A stretch of 11,662 nt of DNA from Burkholderiales bacterium (GCA_020846575.1 JADLDQ010000313.1:1-11662); one strand, 5' to 3'; counted from the stretch's first letter, positions 1 through 6,997 are shown. Program-made: numbers and translations. Notes: generated from the letters alone by a model not told the origin.

Positions 1-2125
1 CGGCACTGCTGCGCGCCGTCTCGACCAGGGCGCGCAAGTAGGCGATGCGGCGGCTCGCGCTCCCGGACCCGGAGAGCCCGGACAGGAGCAGCGCCTCCAC
101 CGCCGGCGCGAAGGCGCGCTGCGCCTGTGCGCCGCTGTAGCGCAGGTAGGCGCTCGACAGGCGCGCGAGCAGCAGCGTCGCCGTGGTGTCGTCGCGCTCC
201 CGCGGCAGCCAGGCGAGCGCCAGCTCGATGTAGCGGCGCGGGTCGAGCTGCGCTTCGCGCACCGACTCCCAGAGCGAATCGAACACCTGCGCGCGCAGCA
301 GCTCGTCCTGGAGCGCTTCGGGATGCGCGAGCGCGTACTCCAGGCTCTGCGGATCGAGCAGGAACTGGCCGTAGCCGTAGTCCTCGAAGTTGGCGAAGAG
401 GAAGTCCGCGCCGGCGGCGCCCGCAAGGCCAAGGTCGGTACGCGCCCCCGCGAGCCGCAGCGGGTGCACGCTGTGCCTGCCGCCTGCGAGCGCCACGAGC
501 TTCAGGCGCATCGGCCACAGTTGCGCCTCGCCCAGCAGGTTCTCCTGGGTGAGCGAGATTGCGTCTGCGCCGCGCTCCAGGCGCACGCGGGCCATGCCGC
601 GGCGCTTGACCCAGGCCTCGGCCCAGGCGGCGAGGGGCCGCCCCGAGGCCTTCTCCAGCGCGGCCACCAGGTCGCTCCAGTCGGCCACACCGTGGGCGTG
701 GCGCGAAAGGAAGGCGCGCAGCGCGCGGCGGAACGCGCGCTCGCCGACGTAGTACTCCGCCTGGCGCAGCACCGCCGGCGCCTTCGAGTAGACGATGGCG
801 CCGTACGCGGACTTGGCGTCGGCGAGATTGCCGAGTTCGCGCCAGATGGGCGTGGTGCCGGGCGTGGCGTCGGTGCGGTAGGCGGCGAGCTTGAGCGCAC
901 CGAAGGCGACCCAGGGATGGATCTCCGGCACGCGGCGGCGAACGAGCTCCGCGCCCGCCTTGGCCGCCATGAAATTGGCGAAACCCTCCTTCAGCCACAG
1001 GTCGTCGAACCAGCGCATGGTCACCAGGTCCCCGAACCACTGGTGGGCGGTTTCGTGCAGTACCAGCTGCGCGCGGCGCAGCCGGTCGGTGGCCGCCGGC
1101 TCGAACGGGAACAACACCGACTCCTCGCGCAGGAAGGTCGCGCCCGAGTGCTCCATGCCGCCGTAGGCGAGCTCGGGGACGAGCACCAGGTCGTACTTCG
1201 CGAACGGGAAGGCGCGAGCGAAATAGCGCGTGTACCAGCCGAGCGCTTCGCGATTGAGGCGCAGAAGATCGGGTGCCTCGCGCCGGGCGGCCTCGATTTT
1301 CGAGCGCCGCACGTACAGCCGCACCGGTCCGGGCGCGGCCGCGCGCGGCGCCGCAGACTCGATCAGCTCCTCGAACGGACCCGCCGCGAAGGCGAACTGA
1401 TAGGTGGAAAGCGGCTCGGTCTCGCCGAAACGCAGGCGCACTCGCCCCAGCGAAGCGCTGCTGCGCGCGAGCGGAGCGTTCGACACCGCGCGCCAGCCGG
1501 CGGGCGCGGTGAGCGTGAGCCGCAAGCGCGCCTTCAGGTCGGGCTGGTCGAAGCAGGGAAACAGCGTGCTCGCCTCGGCGGGCACCAGCAGCGTGTAGAG
1601 GTAGTGCGCGCCGTCCTCGCGGTCTACGAAGCGCGTCACGGCCGTGCCCGCGGCGGCGACCGGGGAGCGAACCCGCATCGACAGCCGGTTGGCGCCGCGC
1701 CTGAGCGCGCGGGCGGGAATGACCAGGTGCTCCGATACCATGCGCGCGCCGGCGAGCGCCCTGCCGTTGGCGCTGATCGCCTCGGGCATCTGCGCCGGAT
1801 GGCGCGGCGAGGGCGCGCGCCAGTCGAGCACCAGGTCGGTCCTGGCATCCAGGTTGAAGCGGATCTCGAGCCGCGCATCGAGCGCCGGTCCATCGGCGCT
1901 CAGATCGATCCACAGCGCGTAGCGGATGTCACGCAGGCGCGCCGCGCGCCACCGGGCCAGTTCGCGCGACACGCCCGGCTCCAGCGCGGGCACTTCGGCG
2001 GCCGCGCGCGCGGCGGCCTCGACCGGGGCGATCACGAGAAGGAACGAGGCGAGCAGCGCGGCCGCCGGGAGCGCAGCCCCTGGCAGGCGGCCGCACCGGC
2101 CCGCGCTCTTTGCGGCGCGGATCAG
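1..2125 (-). CDS. M1 family zinc aminopeptidase, exported (C-terminus cut by window edge)
   Basis: Zinc metallopeptidase that removes N-terminal residues from peptides. The frame is open from about 2125 to the left edge, giving about 708 visible codons, so roughly the last 100-200 residues of a typical M1 enzyme are missing. Numbered from the CTG at 2125, the zinc site is HETAH at residues 357-361, with the third ligand Glu380 in WLKEGFAN. The exopeptidase motif reads GGMEH (322-326) in place of the usual GAMEN, and a likely catalytic Tyr446 lies in IVYSKAP. The visible C-terminal part is helical and resembles the ERAP1-like C-terminal domain. A signal peptide is likely at about residues 1-40: a basic stretch, then an Ala/Leu-rich core, then an AxA-type end. 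No ATG, GTG or TTG precedes it. A CTG at 2125 overlaps the acetyltransferase TGA; the first GTG, at 2035, would remove most of the signal. The family call is firm and the start is uncertain. Confidence 0.9.
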   Translation of the reverse strand, partial: MIRAAKSAGRCGRLPGAALPAAALLASFLLVIAPVEAAARAAAEVPALEPGVSRELARWRAARLRDIRYALWIDLSADGPALDARLEIRFNLDARTDLVLDWRAPSPRHPAQMPEAISANGRALAGARMVSEHLVIPARALRRGANRLSMRVRSPVAAAGTAVTRFVDREDGAHYLYTLLVPAEASTLFPCFDQPDLKARLRLTLTAPAGWRAVSNAPLARSSASLGRVRLRFGETEPLSTYQFAFAAGPFEELIESAAPRAAAPGPVRLYVRRSKIEAARREAPDLLRLNREALGWYTRYFARAFPFAKYDLVLVPELAYGGMEHSGATFLREESVLFPFEPAATDRLRRAQLVLHETAHQWFGDLVTMRWFDDLWLKEGFANFMAAKAGAELVRRRVPEIHPWVAFGALKLAAYRTDATPGTTPIWRELGNLADAKSAYGAIVYSKAPAVLRQAEYYVGERAFRRALRAFLSRHAHGVADWSDLVAALEKASGRPLAAWAEAWVKRRGMARVRLERGADAISLTQENLLGEAQLWPMRLKLVALAGGRHSVHPLRLAGARTDLGLAGAAGADFLFANFEDYGYGQFLLDPQSLEYALAHPEALQDELLRAQVFDSLWESVREAQLDPRRYIELALAWLPRERDDTTATLLLARLSSAYLRYSGAQAQRAFAPAVEALLLSGLSGSGSASRRIAYLRALVETARSSA

Positions 2126-2640
2126 GAGGACTTCGGGCTGGGCAGCCGCCAGTCGGGCAGCCGCGCGCGCGGGTCGCGCAACTCGCGCATCATGCGCAGC
2201 GCCATTTCCTTGCCCTGGTAGTAGCCCGGGATGTAGGCGGTCTCGACGAAGCCGAGCGCCCGGTAGAAGCGCCGCGCACCGTGGTTGGCGGCGCGCAGTT
2301 CCAGGTGGATGCTGGCGATCCCGGCAGTGAGCGCCGACTGAAGCAGCCACTCCAGCATCCGGCGGCCCACGCCCTGGCGCTGGTGCGAGGGCCGCACCGC
2401 GAGCAGCGACAGGTGTGCGTGCTCGTCGCCGAAGTACATGATGCCGAAAGCCACCAACTTGCCGCGCTCCGAGGCGATCAGCGTGACGGTGTTCCTGTCG
2501 CGCATGGCCCGCGCCACGCGCTCGGGGCTCCAGCTCCAGCCCAGGCCGGATTCGATCAGGTCCCTGGAGAGCGCGGCCACGACGCCGGCGTCGCCGGGTC
2601 TGGCGAGCCGCAACGAAACGTTCTGTGGCCGGGTGGGCAT
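2122..2640 (-). CDS. GNAT family N-acetyltransferase (RimI-like)
   Basis: Predicted acetyl-CoA-dependent N-acetyltransferase of 172 residues, a usual length for a single GNAT domain. The acetyl-CoA pyrophosphate-binding motif A is clear: strand LSLLAVRP (about 77-84) followed by QRQGVG (87-92) and the helix RRMLEWLL. The motif B region has NHGARRFYRALGFVE (about 119-133), the common GNAT ending with an aromatic pair. The substrate is unknown; RimI-like enzymes modify protein N-termini, but this fold also acts on small molecules. ATG at 2640 is chosen because the domain begins soon after it (VSLRLARPGDA). The frame stays open upstream only as non-homologous sequence. No good Shine-Dalgarno site precedes it. 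The 3' end touches the M1 peptidase, suggesting co-transcription. Confidence 0.88.
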   Translation of the reverse strand: MPTRPQNVSLRLARPGDAGVVAALSRDLIESGLGWSWSPERVARAMRDRNTVTLIASERGKLVAFGIMYFGDEHAHLSLLAVRPSHQRQGVGRRMLEWLLQSALTAGIASIHLELRAANHGARRFYRALGFVETAYIPGYYQGKEMALRMMRELRDPRARLPDWRLPSPKSS

Positions 2641-2699
2641 TTCGAACTGTTCGGGATGCGGGTGGTGCTCATGCAGCAGGGTCGAGCGTCGATGAACGC

Positions 2700-2730
2700 A
2701 GCTTAGCACGAGCCGGGACGGTATGGGCAA
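2700..2730 (-). promoter_or_regulatory. possible sigma-70 promoter for the acetyltransferase-peptidase pair
   Basis: On the minus strand TTGCCC (2730-2725) is followed by an extended -10-like TGC-TAAGCT (TAAGCT at 2705-2700). The spacer is 19 bp, longer than ideal, and the -10 matches the consensus only at its most conserved bases. The site lies about 60 bp upstream of the GNAT ATG. This is an inference from sequence alone, supported by the gap and hairpins that separate the preceding ABC operon. Confidence 0.3.
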
Positions 2731-2775
2731 GCAGCCACCGGTGCGCGAATGCGCGCGCTTGGCGGCGGATGCGGG

Positions 2776-2801
2776 CGCCATGCCGCCGGCCTGGCATGGC
2801 G
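2776..2801. repeat. inverted repeat, 9-bp stem and 8-nt loop
   Basis: CGCCATGCC (2776-2784) and GGCATGGCG (2793-2801) are perfect reverse complements around an 8-nt loop. The repeat lies about 50 bp downstream of the ABC permease stop on the transcribed strand. No T-run follows on either strand, so it is not a textbook intrinsic terminator. It could fold in mRNA as a 3'-end stabiliser or weak terminator. It shares 2798-2801 with a second inverted repeat. Confidence 0.6.
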
Positions 2802-2836
2802 TTTGCGCCGCCGGCATGCATCGAGTCGCAAACGCC
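2798..2836. repeat. inverted repeat, 10-bp stem and 19-nt loop
   Basis: GGCGTTTGCG (2798-2807) and CGCAAACGCC (2827-2836) are perfect reverse complements. In the minus-strand transcript the stem opens 13 nt after the permease stop codon. Its last four bases are also the start of the neighbouring 9-bp stem, so the two full hairpins cannot both form. The loop holds the palindrome GCATGC. It is likely a transcript 3'-end structure, since no T-tract is seen. Confidence 0.6.
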
Positions 2837-2849
2837 TGGCGCGTATGCG

Positions 2850-3632
2850 CTACTGGAGCAACCGGCGCCGGAACAGGATGACGCACAGATAGAAGCCCGC
2901 CAGCGCGTACGCGGCGAGCGCCGCCGCGTGCAGCGGCCACTGCGCGGGCGCCTCGCCGAGCAGGAGCGGCCGCACCAGCGCGGTGGCGTGCGCCAGCGGC
3001 AGCGCCGCCGAGAGCGACTGCAGCGCGGGCGGCAGCTGCGAGACCGGGAAGAACACCCCGGAGAGCATCGCCATCGGCGTGATCACCAGGGTGAAGTAGT
3101 ACATGAAGAAATCGTAGCTCTGCGCCATCGAGGTGATGACCAGCGCGAGCGCCGCGAACGCGAGGCCGATGAGCGGCACCACGGCGAGGATGGCCAGGGA
3201 CAGAGGCGAAGCGGCCAGGCCCAGCGCCCAGGCGACGATGAGAATCGCCAGTCCCGACAGAAAGCTCTTGCTCGCCGCCCACAGCAGCTCGGCGAGCACC
3301 ACGTCGTCCAGCGTGATGGGCGCGTTCATGATCGCCTCCCAGGTGCGCTGCACGTGCATGCGCGAGAAACCCGAGTACAGCGCTTCGAAGGTGGCGCTGT
3401 TCATGGTGGAGAAGCACACCGTTCCGGCGGCGAGGAACACGATGTAGGGCATGCCGCCGACCTCGGGCAGCAGGCGACCCAGCCCGTAGCCCAGGCCCAG
3501 CATGTAGATCAGCGGGTCGGCGAAGTTGCCCAGGATGGAGGGCACCGCGAGCTTGCGCCAGACGAGGAAGTTGCGCCGCCACACCGGCACGAAGCGCGGC
3601 GTGACCGAGGGCGGCAGGTAGCGATGCCTCAT
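2850..3632 (-). CDS. ABC-2 type exporter, membrane permease (NodJ/DrrB-like)
   Basis: Inner-membrane subunit of an ABC exporter, 260 residues, the usual size for the NodJ/DrrB type. A basic N-terminal segment with a WRRNFLVWRK stretch (about 18-27) leads into about six hydrophobic segments, near residues 37-52, 62-78, 110-135, 145-170, 175-196 and 235-255. The segment MLSGVFFPVSQLPPALQ (about 189-205) is the typical ABC-2 permease signature region. ATG at 3632 is preceded by GAAGG about nine bases upstream, overlapping the end of the ATPase gene, which ends 14 bp before this start. The two are therefore a coupled pair. The substrate is not readable from sequence: relatives export lipo-oligosaccharides or hydrophobic drugs. 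A pair of inverted repeats follows the stop. Confidence 0.9.
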   Translation of the reverse strand: MRHRYLPPSVTPRFVPVWRRNFLVWRKLAVPSILGNFADPLIYMLGLGYGLGRLLPEVGGMPYIVFLAAGTVCFSTMNSATFEALYSGFSRMHVQRTWEAIMNAPITLDDVVLAELLWAASKSFLSGLAILIVAWALGLAASPLSLAILAVVPLIGLAFAALALVITSMAQSYDFFMYYFTLVITPMAMLSGVFFPVSQLPPALQSLSAALPLAHATALVRPLLLGEAPAQWPLHAAALAAYALAGFYLCVILFRRRLLQ

Positions 3633-3646
3633 GCGCGCCTGCCTTC

Positions 3647-4642
3647 TCACTCGCGCAGTTCGCGCCCGGTCAGCTTGAGGAAGACGTCCTCCAGGTTCGC
3701 GGGCCTGTGAAGGTAGCGAAGGCTGCTGCGCGCCGTGAGGCTCGAGAGCAGCGGCTCGGCTCGTGCGGCGTAGCAGAACACCGTCTCGCCGGTCTCCTCG
3801 ATTCGGCTCGCCAGTCCGCGCGCGTGCTCGCGCGCCCAGTCGCGCACGCCCTCGCCGAACACCTCCACCACCTGCGGCTCGATGTGGCGTTCGATCAGCT
3901 GCCTCGGGCTCGCCTGCGCGATGATGCGCCCGGCGTCCATGATCGCCAGCCGCGAGCACAGGCGCTCGGCCTCGTCCATGAAGTGGGTGGTGAGCAGGAT
4001 GGTGCGGCCCTGGCCGAGCAGGGTCTTCAGCCGCTCCCAGATGAGGTGGCGCGCCTGCGGATCCAGGCCCGTGGTCGGCTCGTCCAGGAAGATCACTTCC
4101 GGGTCGTTCACCAGCGCTCGCGCCAGGGTGAGGCGCCGCTTCATGCCGCCGGAGAGCGCCTGGATGCGCGCGCCGGCGCGCGCGGTGAGGCCGGCGAACT
4201 CGAGCAGCGCCGGGATGCGGGCGCGGATCTCGCGCTCGGGCAGACCGTAGTAGCGGCCGTACACCAGCAGGTTCTCCGCGACGGTGAAGTCCGGGTCGAG
4301 GTTGTCCATCTGCGGCACCACGCCGACGCGCGCGCGCGCCAAACGCGCCTGTTGCGGCACCGCGAAGCCGCGCAGCGTGATCGATCCTGCGTCGGGTTGC
4401 GCCAGGCCCAGGGCCAGCCGCAGCGTGGTGGTCTTGCCCGCACCGTTGGGGCCGAGCAGGCCGAAGCACTCGCCGGCCTCGATGCTGAACGAGACGCCGC
4501 GCACCACCTCGGCCTCGCCGTAGCGCTTGCGCAACTCGTGGGCGCTGAGCACCGGCGCACCCGATGCCCCCGGAGCGACGCGGCTCGCGCGCTGCTCCGC
4601 CGCGGCACCGGCCGCTGCGCCGCCGTTGTTCAGGATCGCCAT
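3647..4642 (-). CDS. ABC exporter ATP-binding subunit (NodI/DrrA-like)
   Basis: Cytoplasmic ATPase that powers the adjacent permease. All ABC motifs are present in its 331 residues: Walker A GPNGAGKT (64-71), Q-loop Gln111, signature LSGGMKRR (163-170), Walker B VIFLDEPT (183-190) with catalytic Glu188, D-loop GLDP (192-195) and switch His220. The C-terminal tail with NLEDVFLKLTGRELRE is the conserved ending of the NodI/DrrA type (DRA family). Residues 1-30 are an Ala/Gly-rich extension outside the domain. The GTG at residue 31 (VLSAHELRKRYG) is an alternative start, because ABC domains usually begin only a few residues before this strand. I keep the ATG at 4642, which has no clear Shine-Dalgarno site. 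The hydrolase gene ends about 50 bp upstream, so this pair may be read through from the ferredoxin promoter. Confidence 0.93.
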   Translation of the reverse strand: MAILNNGGAAAGAAAEQRASRVAPGASGAPVLSAHELRKRYGEAEVVRGVSFSIEAGECFGLLGPNGAGKTTTLRLALGLAQPDAGSITLRGFAVPQQARLARARVGVVPQMDNLDPDFTVAENLLVYGRYYGLPEREIRARIPALLEFAGLTARAGARIQALSGGMKRRLTLARALVNDPEVIFLDEPTTGLDPQARHLIWERLKTLLGQGRTILLTTHFMDEAERLCSRLAIMDAGRIIAQASPRQLIERHIEPQVVEVFGEGVRDWAREHARGLASRIEETGETVFCYAARAEPLLSSLTARSSLRYLHRPANLEDVFLKLTGRELRE

Positions 4643-4679
4643 GCCGGGTTCACGAACGGTCCGCGCAGGTCATGAACGA

Positions 4680-4725
4680 GGTCACGATCGAGCTCACGCA
4701 CGCCATGCACCGGTCACGATCGAGC
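4680..4725. repeat. 14-bp direct repeat flanking the hydrolase stop codon
   Basis: GGTCACGATCGAGC occurs at 4680-4693 and again at 4712-4725, 32 bp apart. The right copy encodes the end of the hydrolase (RSIVT) and the left copy falls just after its stop. This looks like a short local duplication or slippage product at the gene's 3' end. No function is evident. Confidence 0.5.
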
Positions 4726-5350
4726 GGATCAGGTGCAGACGGCGATGAAAGAAGTGGTCGGCGCCTGGAATCACCACCACCGGCAGCTCCTGCGGGCGCG
4801 CCCACGCGAACACCGCGGACAGCGGCACCGTCTCGTCGAGTTCGCCGTGAATCACCACGGTGCCGGCGGGCACCGCGGGCGGGGCGTAGCTGCGCTCGCC
4901 CGCCACCGTCCCCGCCGCAAGACCCACGAGCACCAGGCGCTCCAGCGCCAGCGCCGGGGCGCCGCGCGCGCGCTCGAGCAGGGCCTGCGCCACCCGCGCC
5001 TGCACGCAGGCGCCGAAGGAAAAACCGGCCAGCACCACGCGCTCGCGCCCAAAACGGTGCGCCGCGAAGGCCGCCACGCGCAGCAGGTCGGCGGTCTCGC
5101 CCTCCCCCCGGTCGTGCGCGCCCGCGCTCGCACCGACGCCGCGGAAGTTGGGACGCAGCGCGGCGTAGCCGAGCTCGCACAGCGCCCGCGCGAGGGTCTG
5201 GACCACCTTGTTGTCGAGGGTGCCGCCGTACAGCGGGTGGGGGTGCGCCACCACCGCGATGCCGCGCGCCGCCGCCCCCGGCAGATCGAGCACCGTCTCG
5301 ATGTCGCCAGCGTCCCCCGGAATCAGCACGCGCTCCCGGACGCGGGGCAT
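4694..5350 (-). CDS. alpha/beta hydrolase (COG2945-like)
   Basis: Predicted cytoplasmic serine hydrolase of 218 residues, full length for the short alpha/beta hydrolases of the COG2945 group. No signal peptide is seen. The nucleophile elbow is GFSFGA (109-114) with Ser111. The acid is probably Asp172 in HGELDETVP and the base His199 in GADHFFHRRL. The oxyanion region HPHPLYGGTLDNKVV (36-50) and PNFRGVG (67-73) are hallmark segments of this group. The substrate is unknown and could be an ester or thioester. ATG at 5350 lies 5 bp after the ferredoxin stop, so the two are almost certainly translated from one message. Confidence 0.9.
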   Translation of the reverse strand: MPRVRERVLIPGDAGDIETVLDLPGAAARGIAVVAHPHPLYGGTLDNKVVQTLARALCELGYAALRPNFRGVGASAGAHDRGEGETADLLRVAAFAAHRFGRERVVLAGFSFGACVQARVAQALLERARGAPALALERLVLVGLAAGTVAGERSYAPPAVPAGTVVIHGELDETVPLSAVFAWARPQELPVVVIPGADHFFHRRLHLIRSIVTGAWRA

Positions 5351-5355
5351 CGCGC

Positions 5356-5664
5356 TCAGATCCTCAGGCGTTCGACGACGCGCCCGTTGCGGATGTGTTC
5401 CTCGATGATCTCGTCCACGTCGGACTCATCGACGTAGGTGTACCAGACTTCCTCTGGGTAGATCACCAGAACCGGACCCAGCGTGCAGCGGTCCAGACAT
5501 CCGGACTGGTTGATCCTCACCTTGCCTTCGCCGGCGAGCCCCAGCGCGCGGATCTGCTGCCTGGCGTGGTCGCGGATGCGGTGCGCGCCGTGGTTGTTGC
5601 AGCAGATATCACCGCTGTCGCGCTGGTTGCAGCAGAAGAATACGTGGTGGCTGTAGTGGCTCAC
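5356..5664 (-). CDS. small [2Fe-2S] ferredoxin, thioredoxin-like fold (COG3411 type)
   Basis: 102-residue electron carrier predicted to bind one [2Fe-2S] cluster. Six cysteines are present: Cys11-Cys12 in FFCCNQR, Cys21-Cys22 in DICCNNHG, then Cys56 and Cys60 in GCLDRCTLGP. The family uses four ligands, so one from each N-terminal pair plus 56 and 60 is expected, leaving two spare. The segment GPVLVIYPEEVWYTYV (about 63-78) is typical of the family. GTG at 5664 is chosen because it gives the SHYSHHVFF start just before the first cysteine. The longer open frame upstream looks non-coding. A TATAAT box lies 30 bp upstream. It is co-transcribed with the hydrolase; the redox partner is unknown. 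Confidence 0.88.
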   Translation of the reverse strand: MSHYSHHVFFCCNQRDSGDICCNNHGAHRIRDHARQQIRALGLAGEGKVRINQSGCLDRCTLGPVLVIYPEEVWYTYVDESDVDEIIEEHIRNGRVVERLRI

Positions 5665-5694
5665 TGGAGCGTTCGCGCCATCGGGGAACGCGGG

Positions 5695-5700
5695 ATTATA
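5695..5700 (-). promoter_or_regulatory. -10 box (TATAAT) for the ferredoxin-hydrolase operon
   Basis: A perfect TATAAT is read on the minus strand from 5700 to 5695 in otherwise very GC-rich sequence, 30 bp before the ferredoxin GTG. That would give a short leader of about 25 nt. No convincing -35 hexamer is found at 16-19 bp, so an activator may be needed or the box may be fortuitous. Confidence 0.45.
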
Positions 5701-5783
5701 GACGCGCCCCGTACGCGCACCGGCGCGTTGAGCCGGCACCTCGGGCGCCGGAAACAGGATAGCGCGGATTTTCCTGAAGTCGG

Positions 5784-5804
5784 GCGAGGGCGCCAGCCCC
5801 TCGC
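5784..5804. repeat. inverted repeat, 7-bp stem, in the VanZ-ferredoxin gap
   Basis: GCGAGGG (5784-5790) and CCCTCGC (5798-5804) form a perfect 7-bp stem with a 7-nt loop, about 80 bp after the VanZ stop codon. No T-tract follows on the minus strand. It may be a weak terminator or a transcript end structure. The rest of the 220-bp gap (5665-5884) holds only the -10 box noted separately. Confidence 0.35.
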
Positions 5805-5884
5805 TCTCCGCGAAGGAGAAAGGACGGCTTTTCCGCTGGAGTCGAGGCAGCGCGAGAGGCGAGCAGCCCCTGGCTGCCTGCGGA

Positions 5885-6997
5885 TCAGTCGGAGCGCCGG
5901 CCGAGGTCCACCCGGAGCGCGGCGAGGAAGGCGAGCGCAAGCAGCGGCCAGACCGCCGCCAGCAGCCGCGTCATGCCGTTGAAGTTGACGAAGAACCCGT
6001 CCCGCACGCCAAAGCTCGCCGCCGCGAGATAGGGGTTGGCGGGGGCGAAATTGACCACCGCGGTCGCGATGGCAAGCAGCGCCGCGCACAGCCCGAGCTG
6101 CAGCGGCCGCGGCAGGCCGAGGGCCGGCAGCGCCGCCAATACGCCGGCGGCCGCGCCGATGAGCGCGCCCAGGCTCACCCACTGCATCGGGCCGGGCGGA
6201 TGCAGCACCGTCCCCCAGGCAAGGGCCCGGGCGCCCAGTCCGGCTGCGACCAGCGCGAGGAACAGGGCGCGCACCGGCCGGCCGCGGGGCACCAGGAGAC
6301 CGAGCAGGAGCCCGGCCGCGGCGACGTTGGCGCCCGCAACGACGGCGTCGCCCCGGATAAAGAGGACCGGCGCGTGGAATTCGGCGACGGTGCCCGGCGC
6401 CAGCTCGCGCAGGTCGCCGTTGCCGAACAGCAGCATGCCCGGGTTGAGCTGGGCGAGCAGCCACAGCACGAGCAGCACCAGACCCAGATCGAAACCGCGT
6501 CCCGCCCGGAACCACCGGTGGCGCAGCGCGCCCGGTCCGCGCTGCCCCGTCAGCGCGCGCGCGAGCGATGCGGCGAGCACCGCACCCAACAGAGCGCCGC
6601 CCGCATTGCACGCCAAGTCCAGGTTGGAGGCATTGCGCGCGGGCAGGTAGGTCTGCAGCGCCTCCATCGCGAGCGAGAGCAGCGTAGCGGCCCCGAACCC
6701 GGCCGCAGCCGCCGCGCAGCCGCCGCGTCGCGACGGGAACGAGAGCGCCGCGAGGAACCCCAGGGGCGCGTAGACGAGGACGTTCACCACCAGGTCGAAG
6801 GCGGTGACATAGCGCGGCCGCAGCGCGCCGAGAAACGCGAAGGGGCCCACGCCGGGATCGCTCCAGCCCGACAGCGGGTACAGGCTCGCGCAGACGGTGA
6901 TCGGCACGCAGGCGGCCAGCAGGTAGCGGGCGAACACCGGAGCGCCCGCGCCGGCCGGCGCGGGAGCGCGCTCCGGGAGGCTCGGCTGCGCCCTCAT
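5885..6997 (-). CDS. VanZ-family integral membrane protein, long form
   Basis: Polytopic inner-membrane protein of 370 residues. The N-terminal part carries the VanZ-like pattern: FDLVVNVLVYAPLGFL (about 67-82) and MEALQTYLPARNASNLDLA (111-129) followed by CNAGGALLGAVLA, with Asn/Asp in the expected places. VanZ itself is linked to teicoplanin resistance in enterococci, but most family members have no known role, so resistance should not be assumed. The C-terminal 200 residues add about six more hydrophobic segments (near 170-185, 218-237, 243-262, 270-292, 297-317 and 343-362), with a soluble-looking stretch at about 186-215. ATG at 6997 overlaps the stop of the small upstream ORF by 4 bp (ATGA), implying translational coupling to it and the symporter. 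Confidence 0.87.
   Translation of the reverse strand: MRAQPSLPERAPAPAGAGAPVFARYLLAACVPITVCASLYPLSGWSDPGVGPFAFLGALRPRYVTAFDLVVNVLVYAPLGFLAALSFPSRRGGCAAAAAGFGAATLLSLAMEALQTYLPARNASNLDLACNAGGALLGAVLAASLARALTGQRGPGALRHRWFRAGRGFDLGLVLLVLWLLAQLNPGMLLFGNGDLRELAPGTVAEFHAPVLFIRGDAVVAGANVAAAGLLLGLLVPRGRPVRALFLALVAAGLGARALAWGTVLHPPGPMQWVSLGALIGAAAGVLAALPALGLPRPLQLGLCAALLAIATAVVNFAPANPYLAAASFGVRDGFFVNFNGMTRLLAAVWPLLALAFLAALRVDLGRRSD

Noticed and set aside
323..2221. 632-aa plus-strand open frame over the peptidase gene
   Set aside because: It is antisense to a minus-strand frame with clear HEXXH and M1 motifs. The translation is Arg/Gly/Ala-rich with no recognisable domain, as expected for shadows in GC-rich DNA.
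2122..3582. 486-aa frame that would fuse extra sequence to the GNAT domain
   Set aside because: Only the last 172 residues look like protein. The upstream part is out of frame with the ABC permease and crosses the hairpin-bearing gap.
5784..5804. 7-bp hairpin as an intrinsic terminator of the symporter-VanZ operon
   Set aside because: No T-tract follows the stem on the minus strand, so only an inverted repeat is reported.
5885..6997. Glycopeptide resistance gene
   Set aside because: VanZ-family similarity alone does not indicate resistance. No vanHAX-type genes are near and the protein is a long, two-part form in a Gram-negative context.
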